A DNA stretch of 64,000 nt from CBDEFX01 sp965237635. GTDB taxonomy: Bacteria; Chloroflexota; Dehalococcoidia; Lucifugimonadales; CAUZJF01. Location: positions 248,001 through 312,000 of the forward strand of contig CBDEFX010000001.1 in NCBI GenBank assembly GCA_965237635.1, read 5' to 3'. This document shows, in pieces, positions 16,198-24,466 of the stretch (position 1 is the stretch's first letter; the number at the start of each line of letters is the position of its first letter). The notes beneath the pieces are model-generated. The model made no database searches. It had not been told where the DNA came from and saw only the letters and a list, made by a program, of their open reading frames with translations. A program made the position numbers and the translations under genes.

Positions 16198-16229
16198 AAA
16201 GCCAGCTTCGCCCTTCAGAAGCTGGCTTT
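16198..16229. terminator. Bidirectional terminator between rex and atpC
   Basis: A perfect 12-bp stem, AAAGCCAGCTTC (16198-16209) with GAAGCTGGCTTT (16218-16229), has an 8-base loop. A-runs and T-runs on both sides let it serve rex on the plus strand and the ATP synthase operon on the minus strand. Confidence 0.85.
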
Positions 16230-16266
16230 GCTATCCGGCATACTTCACTGACCCGGTGTAGCTCTT

Positions 16267-16689
16267 CTACACCTCCCTGAGGGGTCTTCGTCTTCGGCGG
16301 GCAACCTTCATACGGGCCTGTGACCTCCTAATCGAAGCCAGGGCCCTCTCCAGGTCCATATCACTGGCCGCCGAGGCAACCCGCTCCTGGGCGAGCTGCA
16401 ACGCTGCTTCGGCACGTTTAAGGTCGATCTCCTCGACACGTTCAGCGGTATCGGCCAGTATGGTCACCTTCGTTCCCATCACCTCCATAAACCCCCCGCT
16501 GATCGCCATATAGCTCTCCTCACCGTCTTTGACCACACGAATCTCACCTGGATTAAGCACCGTGAGGAGCGGCGCATGATGTGGAAGTACCGCCAACTCC
16601 CCAACGATTCCAGGAGCCACAACTGTGTCCACGTCTTCCGAGTGGACCAGCCGTTCAGCGGTTACTATTTCGAGCCGCAGCGTTGCCAT
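16267..16689 (-). CDS. atpC: ATP synthase F1 subunit epsilon
   Basis: Epsilon is the inhibitory subunit of the central stalk. The 140-residue protein has the N-terminal beta-sandwich (LRLEIVTAERLVHSEDVDTVVAPGIVGELAVLPHHAPLLTVL) followed by a two-helix C-terminal domain rich in Ala, Glu and Arg. It ends in a basic run RRRRRPLREV. The start is ATG at 16689, 15 bases after atpD stops. It is the last gene of the operon, before the shared terminator with rex. Confidence 0.93.
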   Translation of the reverse strand: MATLRLEIVTAERLVHSEDVDTVVAPGIVGELAVLPHHAPLLTVLNPGEIRVVKDGEESYMAISGGFMEVMGTKVTILADTAERVEEIDLKRAEAALQLAQERVASAASDMDLERALASIRRSQARMKVARRRRRPLREV

Positions 16690-16704
16690 CGGTTACTCGC
16701 TTAC

Positions 16705-18102
16705 CTACTCTTCCGCCTTCATGCTCTCGGCCTTCTCTGCCACCTCGTCGATGGTGCCCACCATATAGAAGGCTTGCTCGGGCAGATCGTCGTGCTTTCC
16801 GTCGAGAATCTCGCGGAAACCCCGTACCGTCTCCTTTACGGGGACGTAGCGACCCTCCTGGCCGGTGAACGCCTCCGCGACGAACATAGGCTGCGATAGG
16901 AACCGCTGGATCTTGCGGGCACGGGCGACGGTCTGGCGGTCCTCATCAGACAGCTCCTCGACGCCCAGGATGGCAATGATGTCCTGGAGGTCGCGGTACC
17001 GCTGGAGCACCTGCTGGACCCCCCGAGCCACGTCGTAGTGCTCCTGGCCTACGACGCCTGGCTCTAAGATGCGCGAGGAGGAGGCCAGCGGGTCTACGGC
17101 GGGATATAGTCCTTGTTCGGTGAGGGCCCGCTCCAGCGAGATGACCGCGTCCAGATGGCCGAAGGTAGTGACAATGCCGGGGTCAGTGTAGTCGTCCGCG
17201 GGTACGTAGATAGCCTGGAAGGAGGTGATCGAGCCGTCCTTGCTTGAGGTGATACGCTCCTCGAGCTCCCCCATCTCCGTCGCCAGTGTGGGCTGGTAGC
17301 CGACGGCCGACGGCATCCTCCCCAATAACGCCGATACCTCCATGCCGGCCAGAATATATCGGTAGATGTTGTCGATAAACAGCAGTACGTCCTGGTTCCG
17401 CTCCTCTTTGAAAAACTCCGCCATCGTCAGCCCGGTCATTCCAACACGGGCTCGTATACCGGGAGGCTCGTTCATCTGGCCGAAGACCAGAACGGTGCTC
17501 TTGAGGACGCCGGACTCTTGCATTTCGTGCCACAGGTCGTTGCCCTCTCGGGAGCGCTCGCCCACGCCAGCGAATACCGACACCCCCTTGTGCTCGGTGC
17601 CTATGTTGCGGATCAGCTCCTGAATCACAATCGTCTTGCCGACGCCCGCTCCCCCGTAGGCACCGACCTTCCCGCCCTTGGTGAACGGTGTGATCAGGTC
17701 CATGACCTTTAGCCCTGTCTCCAAGACGTCGATTGTCGTCGATTGCTCCTCGAAGGTCGGCGGGGTCCTGTGGATGGGCCAGATATCCTCGGACTCGACC
17801 TCCTCGAGGTCGTCCAGAGTCTCACCCAGCGCATTGAACAACCGCCCTAGAGTCGGTTCTCCAACCGGTACGGCAATCGGCCCGCCGGTATCCGAGGCCT
17901 CCGCGCCCCTGGCGAGACCGTCCGTCGGACCCAACGCCAGGGCCCGCACCCAGTTGTTCCCCACGTGCTGCTCCACCTCGAGTACCAGCCGCTCGCCCGC
18001 CACCTGGGTCTCCAGAGCGTTGAATATGGCCGGCATCTCCTCCGGCGGAAACTCCACGTCCACAACGGTGCCGATCACCTGGGTTATAGTCCCCGTTGCC
18101 AT
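16705..18102 (-). CDS. atpD: ATP synthase F1 subunit beta
   Basis: Beta carries the catalytic nucleotide site of the F1 head. The 465-residue protein has the Walker A GGAGVGKT near residue 152, the catalytic Glu in GVGERSREGNDLW near 186, Walker B VLLFIDNIYRY near 240, and the signature PAVDPLASSSR near 344. The start is ATG at 18102 with AAGGAG seven bases upstream. It is separated from atpG by a 355-base gap filled with repeats, which is unusual for an atp operon. Confidence 0.97.
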   Translation of the reverse strand: MATGTITQVIGTVVDVEFPPEEMPAIFNALETQVAGERLVLEVEQHVGNNWVRALALGPTDGLARGAEASDTGGPIAVPVGEPTLGRLFNALGETLDDLEEVESEDIWPIHRTPPTFEEQSTTIDVLETGLKVMDLITPFTKGGKVGAYGGAGVGKTIVIQELIRNIGTEHKGVSVFAGVGERSREGNDLWHEMQESGVLKSTVLVFGQMNEPPGIRARVGMTGLTMAEFFKEERNQDVLLFIDNIYRYILAGMEVSALLGRMPSAVGYQPTLATEMGELEERITSSKDGSITSFQAIYVPADDYTDPGIVTTFGHLDAVISLERALTEQGLYPAVDPLASSSRILEPGVVGQEHYDVARGVQQVLQRYRDLQDIIAILGVEELSDEDRQTVARARKIQRFLSQPMFVAEAFTGQEGRYVPVKETVRGFREILDGKHDDLPEQAFYMVGTIDEVAEKAESMKAEE

Positions 18103-18457
18103 GGTATCTCCTTAAGCCTCAAGCGGCCTGATGGTCATCAACCTAAAGTTGGCTTTCGTATTTTCGTCCCTCGATACTTCTCCATTGGGGCGCTGAAAAA
18201 CCTTTCGACCATCCCCTGACCCCCTTCCTGGCGAGGAAGGGGGAAGAAATCACATCTGAGGGACACCCCTTCGACTTCGCTCAGGGCAGGCTCTCAGACT
18301 CCCGGCCCCGATGCGCCATCGGAGCGCTCCCCGTTTTATCCTCGGTCTGTTAGTGGGCTACTCGGGATATTCGGCTATCATGTCTCGCGATCCGCATACC
18401 CCGAGTAGGGGCCGAAGCCGCCGTATCGAGGGGCCCTCACATAGCCAAACGACCTCG
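18103..18457. repeat. Repeat-filled gap between atpG and atpD
   Basis: No gene is seen. The gap holds a CTTCGACTTCGCTCAGGG module (18266-18283), a GCCCCGATGCGCCATCGG palindrome (18305-18322), and a long-arm hairpin element at 18358-18436 whose arms CTACTCGGGATATTCGG and CCGCATACCCCGAGTAG are 15/17 complementary, followed by GTATCGAGGGGCCC. The last element recurs at 35914-35999 and, tandemly, at 46849-47190. Confidence 0.7.
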
Positions 18458-19318
18458 TTACCTCTCAACAGCAGCGGCGCCTCCGACTATGTCCAGCAGT
18501 TCCTTCGTGATGTTCTCTTGACGCGCCTTGTTCCTTGCCAGAGTCAGGTCTTCGATCATCTCGTTGGCGTTATCTGTGGCGTTCCGCATCGCGACCATTC
18601 GAGCTGAATGCTCGCTGGCGATCCCCTCCAGGACCGCGTGGTATAACTGCATCTCCACGAACCTGGGCAGCAGGGCCGACAATACGAGCTCACTATCGGG
18701 CTCGTATATGTATCCCACGGCTTCCAGCGGCGCCAGCTCGGCCGGGACCACCGGCAGCAGCGGGAGTACCACAGGTCTCTGGACCACGGTGCTCACGAAC
18801 TGTGCGTACACCAAGTAGGCCGCGTCAGCCCGCTCCTCGCTGTAGTCGTCGATGATCATGCGGGCTATCGGCGTGACGTCGGTCAGAGAAGGGCGATCGC
18901 CGAGGTCGGTAAACACGGCCTTGACGTCCTGGCCGTGACGCACCATGAAGTCCCTGCCCTTCTTGCCCACGGCCACGACGCTCACGTCGGCGCTCTGGTC
19001 CAGGATGAACTGCGCCCCCTTCCGGTTTATGTTGGTATTCAGCCCGCCGGTGAGGCCGCGATCGGGCGTGATATGCACTATCTCTGTGGACCCGACCTGC
19101 CTACGCCGCAGTAATGGGTGGATATTCTCCTCGTCGTTAGGCTGGGCCGCCAGGTCGGCTAGAAGGTCGCGCATCCGATCGGCATACGGCCTCCCTCTCA
19201 ACGCCATCTCTTGAGCGCGGCGCATCTTGGAGGCGGCGATCATCGACATCGCCTTTGTTATCTTAGCGGTGTTCTCGACGCTACGAATACGCCGCCTGAT
19301 TTGTCGTTCGTTGGGCAT
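18458..19318 (-). CDS. atpG: ATP synthase F1 subunit gamma
   Basis: Gamma is the rotating central shaft. The 286-residue protein begins with the conserved N-terminal helix (MPNERQIRRRIRSVENTAKITKAM, then MIAASKMRRAQ) and ends with the C-terminal helix pair (HSARMVAMRNATDNANEMIEDL, LARNKARQENITKELLDIVGGAAA). The central GLTGGLNTN-type segment is present near 85. The start is ATG at 19318. It lies between atpA and atpD as in standard operons but is flanked by repeat-filled gaps on both sides. Confidence 0.95.
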   Translation of the reverse strand: MPNERQIRRRIRSVENTAKITKAMSMIAASKMRRAQEMALRGRPYADRMRDLLADLAAQPNDEENIHPLLRRRQVGSTEIVHITPDRGLTGGLNTNINRKGAQFILDQSADVSVVAVGKKGRDFMVRHGQDVKAVFTDLGDRPSLTDVTPIARMIIDDYSEERADAAYLVYAQFVSTVVQRPVVLPLLPVVPAELAPLEAVGYIYEPDSELVLSALLPRFVEMQLYHAVLEGIASEHSARMVAMRNATDNANEMIEDLTLARNKARQENITKELLDIVGGAAAVER

Positions 19319-19546
19319 TTCTCTCTGACACTCTTATGGACGAAACAGAGTAGCCCCTGTCCATCTGAACGCAGCCTGTCCCGAGCCTGTCGAAGGGGGC
19401 CGGGGAAAGGACGGATTGTCACCCTGAGGCCTTCCCAGGCCGAAGGGTCTGGGGAGGGGTGCCCCCGCCCCAGATGCTTCGCCGAGCCTCAGCATGACAT
19501 GCTCCTTTCAGTCTCACGTGGCGTAAGCCTATTGTGGGCCAATAGG
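19319..19546. repeat. Repeat-filled gap between atpA and atpG
   Basis: The gap carries CCTGTCCCGAGCCTGTCGAAGG (19376-19397, a 22-base module common in the window's spacers) and a composite at 19421-19506 that reads CACCCTGAGG...CGAAGGGTCTGGGGAGGGG...CAGATGCTTCGCCGAGCC...ATGACA. The same composite appears in the other orientation at 58845-58915. Confidence 0.7.
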
Positions 19547-21058
19547 CTAATAGGGCACGCTTGCCTTGAACTCCTGTATAGCCGCGTTCAGCTGCGACTC
19601 TATCTCCTCGCTCAGCGCGTTCTCTTCGGCGATACGCTTCAGTACCTCGGGATGATTGGAGGCCATGAAGCTGTACAGCGCACTCTCGAAGGCCTGTACC
19701 CTGGGCAGCTCGACGTCGTCGAGGTGGCCTTCGGTAAGCGCGAAGAGGATGCACACCTGGTGCTCCATGGGGAGCGGCAAATTCTGGTCCTGCTTGAGGA
19801 CCTCCACCGCGCGCTGGCCGCGCTCGAGCTGGGCGCGGGTGGCCTTGTCCAGGTCAGCGGTGCCGAACTGGGCGAAGGTTGCGAGCTCGCGGTACTGGGC
19901 TAGTTCCAACCGAAGTCGCCCGGCAACCCGCCTCATCGCTTTGGTCTGGGCATCGCCCCCGACGCGCGATACTGACAAGCCGGCGTTGATCGCCGGCCTG
20001 ATGCCCGAGTTGAACAGCTCGGGCTCGAGGTAGATCTGGCCATCCGTAATGGATATGACGTTTGTCGGCACATAGGCGGAGACATCGCCCGCCAGGGTCT
20101 CGATAATCGGCAGCGCCGTCAACGATCCACCACCGAGCTCAGGGGACAGCCTGGCTGCCCGCTCCAACAGGCGACTATGCAGGTAGAACACATCGCCCGG
20201 ATACGCCTCACGCCCCGGCGGGCGCCGTAGAAGCAGCGACATCTGGCGGTAAGACCATGCGTGCTTCGATAGGTCATCGTAGATAATCAGCGCGTCCCGC
20301 CCGGCCGCCATGTACTCCTCACCTATTGCGCAGCCGGTATACGGCGCCAGGTACTGCATTGGCGCGGGGTCCGACGCGGTGGCTGCCACAACTATGGTGT
20401 GCCCGAGCGATCCGTGCTCCTCCAGTTGGCCTACCACCTGCGCAACCTTGCCGACCTTTTGCCCGATAGCGACGTAGATGCAGACCAGATCGCCGCCTTT
20501 CTGATTGATGATGGAGTCGATGGCAAGGGCGGTCTTCCCAGTGGTACGATCGCCGATTATCAGCTCCCGTTGTCCTCTGCCGATCGCTACCATCGCGTCA
20601 ATGGCCTTCACCCCCGTCTGCATCGGCGTGTCGACCGACTGCCGCTGCGCGACGCCCGGTGCTATCACTTCGGTCGGCCTCATCTTGTCGGTCTTGATGG
20701 GCCCCTTGCCGTCGATTGGTCTCCCCAGAGCGTCCACGACCCTTCCTAAGAGGTCTTCCCCAACCGGCACCTCCGCAACGCGGCTCGTTCCCCGGACCTC
20801 GGTCCCCTCCTTGACGTTTTCTGCGCCGGCGAGGATAACGGCGCCAACGCTGTCCTCCTCCAGGTTCAGCGCCATGCCCATCGCTCCGCCCTCGAATTCA
20901 AGCATCTCGTTCGCGCCGACCCCTGAGAGCCCGTGGACCCGCGCGATTCCGTCGCCGACCTCGACGACAACCCCCACGTCTACCATCGTCAGCTCTTGGC
21001 CGAACTCCTCGATCTGCCGCTTGATTACAGATGCTATGTCCTGTCCTCTGACCGCCAT
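19547..21058 (-). CDS. atpA: ATP synthase F1 subunit alpha
   Basis: Alpha is the non-catalytic nucleotide-binding subunit of F1. The protein has GDRTTGKTALAIDSI (P-loop) near residue 170, IYVAIGQK, LIIYDDLSKHAWSYRQMSLLLRRPPGREAYPGD-type residues near 260-295, and the signature PAINAGLSVSRVGG near 360. I start it at ATG 21058 (503 residues, typical) because GGAGG sits five bases upstream; a frame extension to 21073 adds only MMEAV and would overlap that site. Repeat-filled gaps precede and follow it. Confidence 0.97.
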   Translation of the reverse strand: MAVRGQDIASVIKRQIEEFGQELTMVDVGVVVEVGDGIARVHGLSGVGANEMLEFEGGAMGMALNLEEDSVGAVILAGAENVKEGTEVRGTSRVAEVPVGEDLLGRVVDALGRPIDGKGPIKTDKMRPTEVIAPGVAQRQSVDTPMQTGVKAIDAMVAIGRGQRELIIGDRTTGKTALAIDSIINQKGGDLVCIYVAIGQKVGKVAQVVGQLEEHGSLGHTIVVAATASDPAPMQYLAPYTGCAIGEEYMAAGRDALIIYDDLSKHAWSYRQMSLLLRRPPGREAYPGDVFYLHSRLLERAARLSPELGGGSLTALPIIETLAGDVSAYVPTNVISITDGQIYLEPELFNSGIRPAINAGLSVSRVGGDAQTKAMRRVAGRLRLELAQYRELATFAQFGTADLDKATRAQLERGQRAVEVLKQDQNLPLPMEHQVCILFALTEGHLDDVELPRVQAFESALYSFMASNHPEVLKRIAEENALSEEIESQLNAAIQEFKASVPY

Positions 21059-21360
21059 AACAGCCTCCATCATCCGTGGCCCGAGAAAAACTTCTGCCGG
21101 TTAGGGTACTTTGCCTAAGTAATTAGGCGCCTCCAACATGTCACCCTGACTCCCGATTCGGCCCCGATGCCGCATCGGGGGGACGAAGGGTCTGGGGAGG
21201 GGCTTATCCTCCGTTCAGCAAGCACCACCCCAGATTCTTCACCCCGATGCGGCATCGGGGTTCAGAATGACATTAGCGCAAGGCCCTCAGTCCAAAACGC
21301 GTTGCTCGTCTTTGCTCTTCAGCGGGTTCTCGCGACCCGCTATTGGGCTCCCGGAGAAGA
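21059..21360. repeat. Repeat-filled gap between atpH and atpA
   Basis: The composite at 21139-21275 reads TGTCACCCTGACTCCCGATTCGG, then CCCCGATGCCGCATCGGGG, then CGAAGGGTCTGGGGAGGGG, CACCCCAGATTCTTC, CCCCGATGCGGCATCGGGG, and ends TTCAGAATGACA. The two ends, TGTCACCCTGA and TCAGAATGACA, are roughly inverted, giving a MITE-like unit of about 137 bases. No open frame or promoter is credible. Confidence 0.75.
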
Positions 21361-21903
21361 TTAAGAGGTCTGCTCGACTATACTTCGATGCATCCCTCTA
21401 AGCTTGCTCCGAGTGCTCCCGTCGATGAGCCGGTCGCCAACCCTGGCAACTAGACCCCCGAGGACCTCAGGTTCTAGGACCGAGGTCAGTCGGACCTCGT
21501 TGCCGACGATTCCCTCGAGAAGCTTTGATACCTTCGATTGCTGCTCTCTGTCCAACTGGACCGCCGACGCCACCTCAGCCCGCTCGATCCCATGGTGAGC
21601 ATCGAGCAGTCGCCCGAACTCGTCCAGTATCCCGGGCACAAGGTGGGCTAAGCCCCTCAGAGCCAGGATCGACAGCAGGTTCAACGCCAAGGGTCCGACG
21701 GCCTTGCTCAAGGTCTCTCGCGCCGCGTTCAGCTTGAGCTCGGAATGGACCTGCGGGGCATCGAGCAGGGTGGAGAAATCATTGTCCTCCAGTGCTGCGG
21801 TGAGCACCTCCAGGTCTTCCCGCCACGAGTCCAACTCGTCCCTTTCGACCGCGATCTGGAAGACCGCTTGCGCGTACCGTCTTGGTGAAGGAGCCCGCGG
21901 CAT
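21361..21903 (-). CDS. atpH: ATP synthase F1 subunit delta
   Basis: Delta joins the peripheral stalk to the top of F1. The 180-residue protein has the conserved beginning RRYAQAVFQIAVE and the C-terminal section VASAVQLDREQQSKVSKLLEGIVGNEVRLTSVLEPEVLGGLVARVGDRLIDGSTRSKL in which EPEVLGG-VARVGD-IDGS is the family signature. The start is ATG at 21903. It follows atpF by 21 bases. Confidence 0.93.
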   Translation of the reverse strand: MPRAPSPRRYAQAVFQIAVERDELDSWREDLEVLTAALEDNDFSTLLDAPQVHSELKLNAARETLSKAVGPLALNLLSILALRGLAHLVPGILDEFGRLLDAHHGIERAEVASAVQLDREQQSKVSKLLEGIVGNEVRLTSVLEPEVLGGLVARVGDRLIDGSTRSKLRGMHRSIVEQTS

Positions 21904-21924
21904 CTTCCTACCTATACGCTTTCA

Positions 21925-22431
21925 TCATGACGACGGCTGGCCGATTTCTGAGCCCTCTTCCAGGACCTTCTCGATGATGTCGCGGTGGGCCGACTCATCG
22001 AGCGAGCGCTCCACCACACGCTCCGCTGCGCTGATCGCCAGCCCGGCGAATTCGCTCCGCAGCTCTTCGATCGCAGCGTCGCGTTCCCGATGGATGTTGG
22101 CCTGAGCCCTGGCGCGCTCCCCCTCTATCTCCTGCCTGGCCTTGGCCAGCTCCTCGTCACGGAACCGGTCAGCGACCTCCCTCGCCTGGGCGATCATCGC
22201 CTGCCCCTCGGCCCGCGCCGACTCGATCTCTCCACGCATCTCCTCCTGGGAGCGTGCGGTCTCTTCCCTGGCCTTTTCAGCAGTCTCCAGGCTCTCCCTT
22301 ATGCGGGCGGACCGTTGGTCAAGCACCCTGAGCAGGGGCTTGTAAAGCAGTGCGTACAGGAGTCCGGACAGTATGAGGAAACTGATGATCTGAGTGAGCA
22401 GACCGGCTGGGTTTATACCTAATGCTTCCAT
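21925..22431 (-). CDS. atpF: ATP synthase F0 subunit b
   Basis: Subunit b is the peripheral stalk. The 168-residue protein has one N-terminal membrane helix (LLTQIISFLILSGLLYALLY) followed by YKPLLRVLDQRSARIRESLE and a long charged coiled coil of Ala, Glu and Arg residues, as expected. The start is ATG at 22431 with AAGAAGG just upstream. A repeat-filled gap separates it from atpE, and atpH follows after 21 bases. Confidence 0.94.
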   Translation of the reverse strand: MEALGINPAGLLTQIISFLILSGLLYALLYKPLLRVLDQRSARIRESLETAEKAREETARSQEEMRGEIESARAEGQAMIAQAREVADRFRDEELAKARQEIEGERARAQANIHRERDAAIEELRSEFAGLAISAAERVVERSLDESAHRDIIEKVLEEGSEIGQPSS

Positions 22432-22720
22432 ACCTTCTTTTCAGCTAACCCCGTATGCGGGTTTCTCGAAATGTCTCCCTGAGTCCCGATTCGGCATCGG
22501 GACGAAGGGCCTGGGGTGGTGGAACCCTTCGTCCTACCCATTGGCTAGGTCAGTACTGCCTCACTGTATACCCAAATCCCCACCCCAGATTCTTCCCCCG
22601 ACGTCGCGTCGGGGTCAGAAAACACTCTCATTTGTCCTCATACAGGAACTTGCATATCGGGTTGGCTAGTCGACAGATGTCTCACAGGCGATACCGGCCT
22701 GGCCGTCAGGCAGTTGAGAG
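22432..22720. repeat. Repeat-filled gap between atpE and atpF
   Basis: The 289-base gap has the same opening module as 1869-1915 (CCCCGTATGCGGGTTTCT, ATGTCTCCCTGAGT), then CCCGATTCGGCATCGGG (22484-22500), CGAAGGGCCTGGGGTGG, CACCCCAGATTCTTC and CCCGACGTCGCGTCGGGG. No gene is seen. Confidence 0.7.
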
Positions 22721-22960
22721 TTATCCCACGAATATGATAATGACGGCCACTACGAGCGCGTAGATCGCGATAGCCTCGGCGAAGGCGATGGCCAGGATCA
22801 TATTCTGCTGGATTGGCCCGGCCGCCTCAGGGTTCCGGCCCAAAGACTCCATAGCCTTGGCCGCCAGTATTCCGATCCCTAACGCAGGCCCAAACGATCC
22901 AAGCCCGATGGCCAGTCCTGCTGCAATGGTCTTGATTACGTCGATATCGCCTTCGATCAT
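22721..22960 (-). CDS. atpE: ATP synthase F0 subunit c
   Basis: Subunit c forms the proton-driven ring. The 79-residue protein is a hairpin of two membrane helices, the first Gly-rich (GLAIGLGSFGPALGIGILAAKAMES), a polar loop with GRNPEAAGPIQ, and the second (MILAIAFAEAIAIYALVVAVIII) carrying the ion-carrying Glu in FAEAIAIY. The residue after Glu is Ala rather than the Ser/Thr of sodium-type rings, so a proton ring is inferred. AAGGAG precedes the ATG at 22960. Confidence 0.95.
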   Translation of the reverse strand: MIEGDIDVIKTIAAGLAIGLGSFGPALGIGILAAKAMESLGRNPEAAGPIQQNMILAIAFAEAIAIYALVVAVIIIFVG

Positions 22961-23017
22961 TCTAGTCTCCTTACATCAAAGTTATGGCTTCGTCACATTA
23001 GCCAACGATTCTGCGGG

Positions 23018-24097
23018 TCAGTGGTCTTCGGCCGCATGGCTGACGGTCGCCGTCGCCGCGAAAACCAGAGTCAGCATTGCGAAGATGAAGGCCTGGATTA
23101 GACCGACGAACAGCTCCAGTCCTAGGAACGGCACCAACCCTATCAAAGGGACCAGGAAGGCCATCGCTATCAACAGCACCTCCCCGGCGAAAATGTTTCC
23201 GAAAAGTCGGAAGGTAAAGCTGATCACCCGCGCAATCTCGCTAACGGCCTCCAGGACACCCACGAAGATTCCGATGAACCCACCGCGAACGTTGATGAAC
23301 TTACCCAGGTGGCCGAATACACCGAGAGTCGTCAGCCCCCACCAGTGGACCATGACCATTGCAACGAGCGCGATGGCCAGCGTGGTGTTAATATCGGTGT
23401 TGGCGCTCCGGAGAAACGGGACCAGAAGGCCGGCCCGTTCATCATCCGCGATCGCCTGCTCGTAATCGGCCCCGGTCACTTCGGTGCCCACGGACCCAAA
23501 GGGAAGGTACGCGATAGAGCCTTCCCCCTCGAATACCTGGAGCGTGACCTTACTCTTGTCCAGGTGATCGCCCTTCTTCTCCGCCGCTTCCTCTGCGTGG
23601 TGTATGACTTCGTCGGCGGGCTCGAACCGCCCGATCGTGCCGAACCCTGGCAGAATCCCCATCCAGTTCGCGGTCACGATGAAGACGAATATGGTGATCA
23701 CAAGGGGCAAGAACCGCCGGGCCCGCTCTGGTCCAGCAACCGTCTCGGCCAGGTTCAGGAAAAACTCTAGGACCATTTCAAGCGCGCCCTGAAGCCTGCC
23801 CGGCACCTCCCTGATGCGGGATCTTACAATCAGGGAAACCAGCACCAACAACAGGATCGCGGCCCAGGTGGCGACCATCGTATTGGTGATGTTGAAGTCC
23901 CCGAAGAGAGGAAGGTCGCGAGCGATTGGGCTGGCGCTGACAGACTCGGCAGGGAGCTGGATGTGCGCCAGCGGTGACCCCAGGAAACCGGCGCCGAACG
24001 CCTCTCCAAGAGCCCCACCCACCAGGCCGAGGATAAACAAAAACGCCACGAGGGCGGTTAGAGTTAGGGCCTTGGGACTTCGCAGCAGCTTCGACAC
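23018..24097 (-). CDS. atpB: ATP synthase F0 subunit a
   Basis: Subunit a provides the proton half-channels. The 359-residue protein has an N-terminal membrane helix, the essential Arg in ISFTFRLFGNIFAGEV near residue 280, and a last helix pair LELFVGLIQAFIFAMLTLVF. It is longer than the E. coli protein because of a hydrophilic insertion of about 70 residues (about 160-230, rich in Glu and Lys) between membrane helices, which is seen in several Chloroflexota. It starts at GTG 24097, whose G is the last base of the TAG of atpI, so the two are translationally coupled. Confidence 0.94.
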   Translation of the reverse strand: MSKLLRSPKALTLTALVAFLFILGLVGGALGEAFGAGFLGSPLAHIQLPAESVSASPIARDLPLFGDFNITNTMVATWAAILLLVLVSLIVRSRIREVPGRLQGALEMVLEFFLNLAETVAGPERARRFLPLVITIFVFIVTANWMGILPGFGTIGRFEPADEVIHHAEEAAEKKGDHLDKSKVTLQVFEGEGSIAYLPFGSVGTEVTGADYEQAIADDERAGLLVPFLRSANTDINTTLAIALVAMVMVHWWGLTTLGVFGHLGKFINVRGGFIGIFVGVLEAVSEIARVISFTFRLFGNIFAGEVLLIAMAFLVPLIGLVPFLGLELFVGLIQAFIFAMLTLVFAATATVSHAAEDH

Positions 24098-24321
24098 TAT
24101 CCCTTCCTCTGGTCCGTTGATTCAGGGGCGTCCGACAAGACAGCCTGAAGCATACGGTACATTCCAAATATTGCCAACGCAAGCCCCGCAGCCAGTCCAA
24201 GCAGCGTAAGCAGCGGGCTGAGGTCTAACCAGCCGTCCAGCCATAGGCCGACGAGCCCGCCACCAAGGATGCAAAGAGCAACGTACCAGCCGATGCCTAA
24301 AAGCCGGAGTGCTTTACCCAT
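24097..24321 (-). CDS. atpI: Small ATP synthase-associated membrane protein (AtpI/AtpZ-like)
   Basis: The 74-residue protein has two membrane helices (about 8-27 and 34-58) with a short WLDGWLDLSP loop, and sits first in the atp operon, where AtpI/AtpZ-type proteins normally are; they help assemble the c-ring or carry Mg2+. It starts at ATG 24321. Its stop overlaps the GTG of atpB by one base. The family assignment rests on size, topology and position more than on motifs. Confidence 0.75.
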   Translation of the reverse strand: MGKALRLLGIGWYVALCILGGGLVGLWLDGWLDLSPLLTLLGLAAGLALAIFGMYRMLQAVLSDAPESTDQRKG

Positions 24322-24352
24322 CCGCCACAGCCGTCAGGCGCTCCTCCAGAGA

Positions 24353-24386
24353 TTGTGTATTATATCACAATCGATTTTGAGGTCAA
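24353..24386 (-). promoter_or_regulatory. ATP synthase operon promoter overlapped by a Rex operator
   Basis: Read on the minus strand: TTGACC (24386-24381), a 16-base spacer, TATAAT (24364-24359), 38 bases before the atpI ATG. An 18-bp palindrome, TTGTGATATAATACACAA (24370-24353), covers the -10. Its ends TTGTG and CACAA are perfect and match the Rex consensus TTGTGAAATATTTCACAA at all outer positions. Rex bound here would block RNA polymerase. Confidence 0.75.
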
Positions 24387-24404
24387 TTTTCGGGGCAAAA
24401 CGAA

Positions 24405-24427
24405 GGCCCCGATGCCACATCGGGGCC
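24405..24427. terminator. Palindromic hairpin after the DUF151 gene
   Basis: GGCCCCGAT (24405-24413) and ATCGGGGCC (24419-24427) form a 9-bp stem with loop GCCAC. It belongs to the CCCCGAT...ATCGGGG family and lies between the DUF151 stop and the divergent-strand promoter of atpI, so it may act as a terminator. Confidence 0.55.
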
Positions 24428-24466
24428 CTACTGTTCAGTTACGAGCACGAGTCGACGACGCCTGTT

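Noticed and set aside
22721..22960. Sodium-type ATP synthase c-ring
   Set aside because: The residue after the essential Glu is Ala, and no Gln/Ser/Thr sodium-ligand set is seen.
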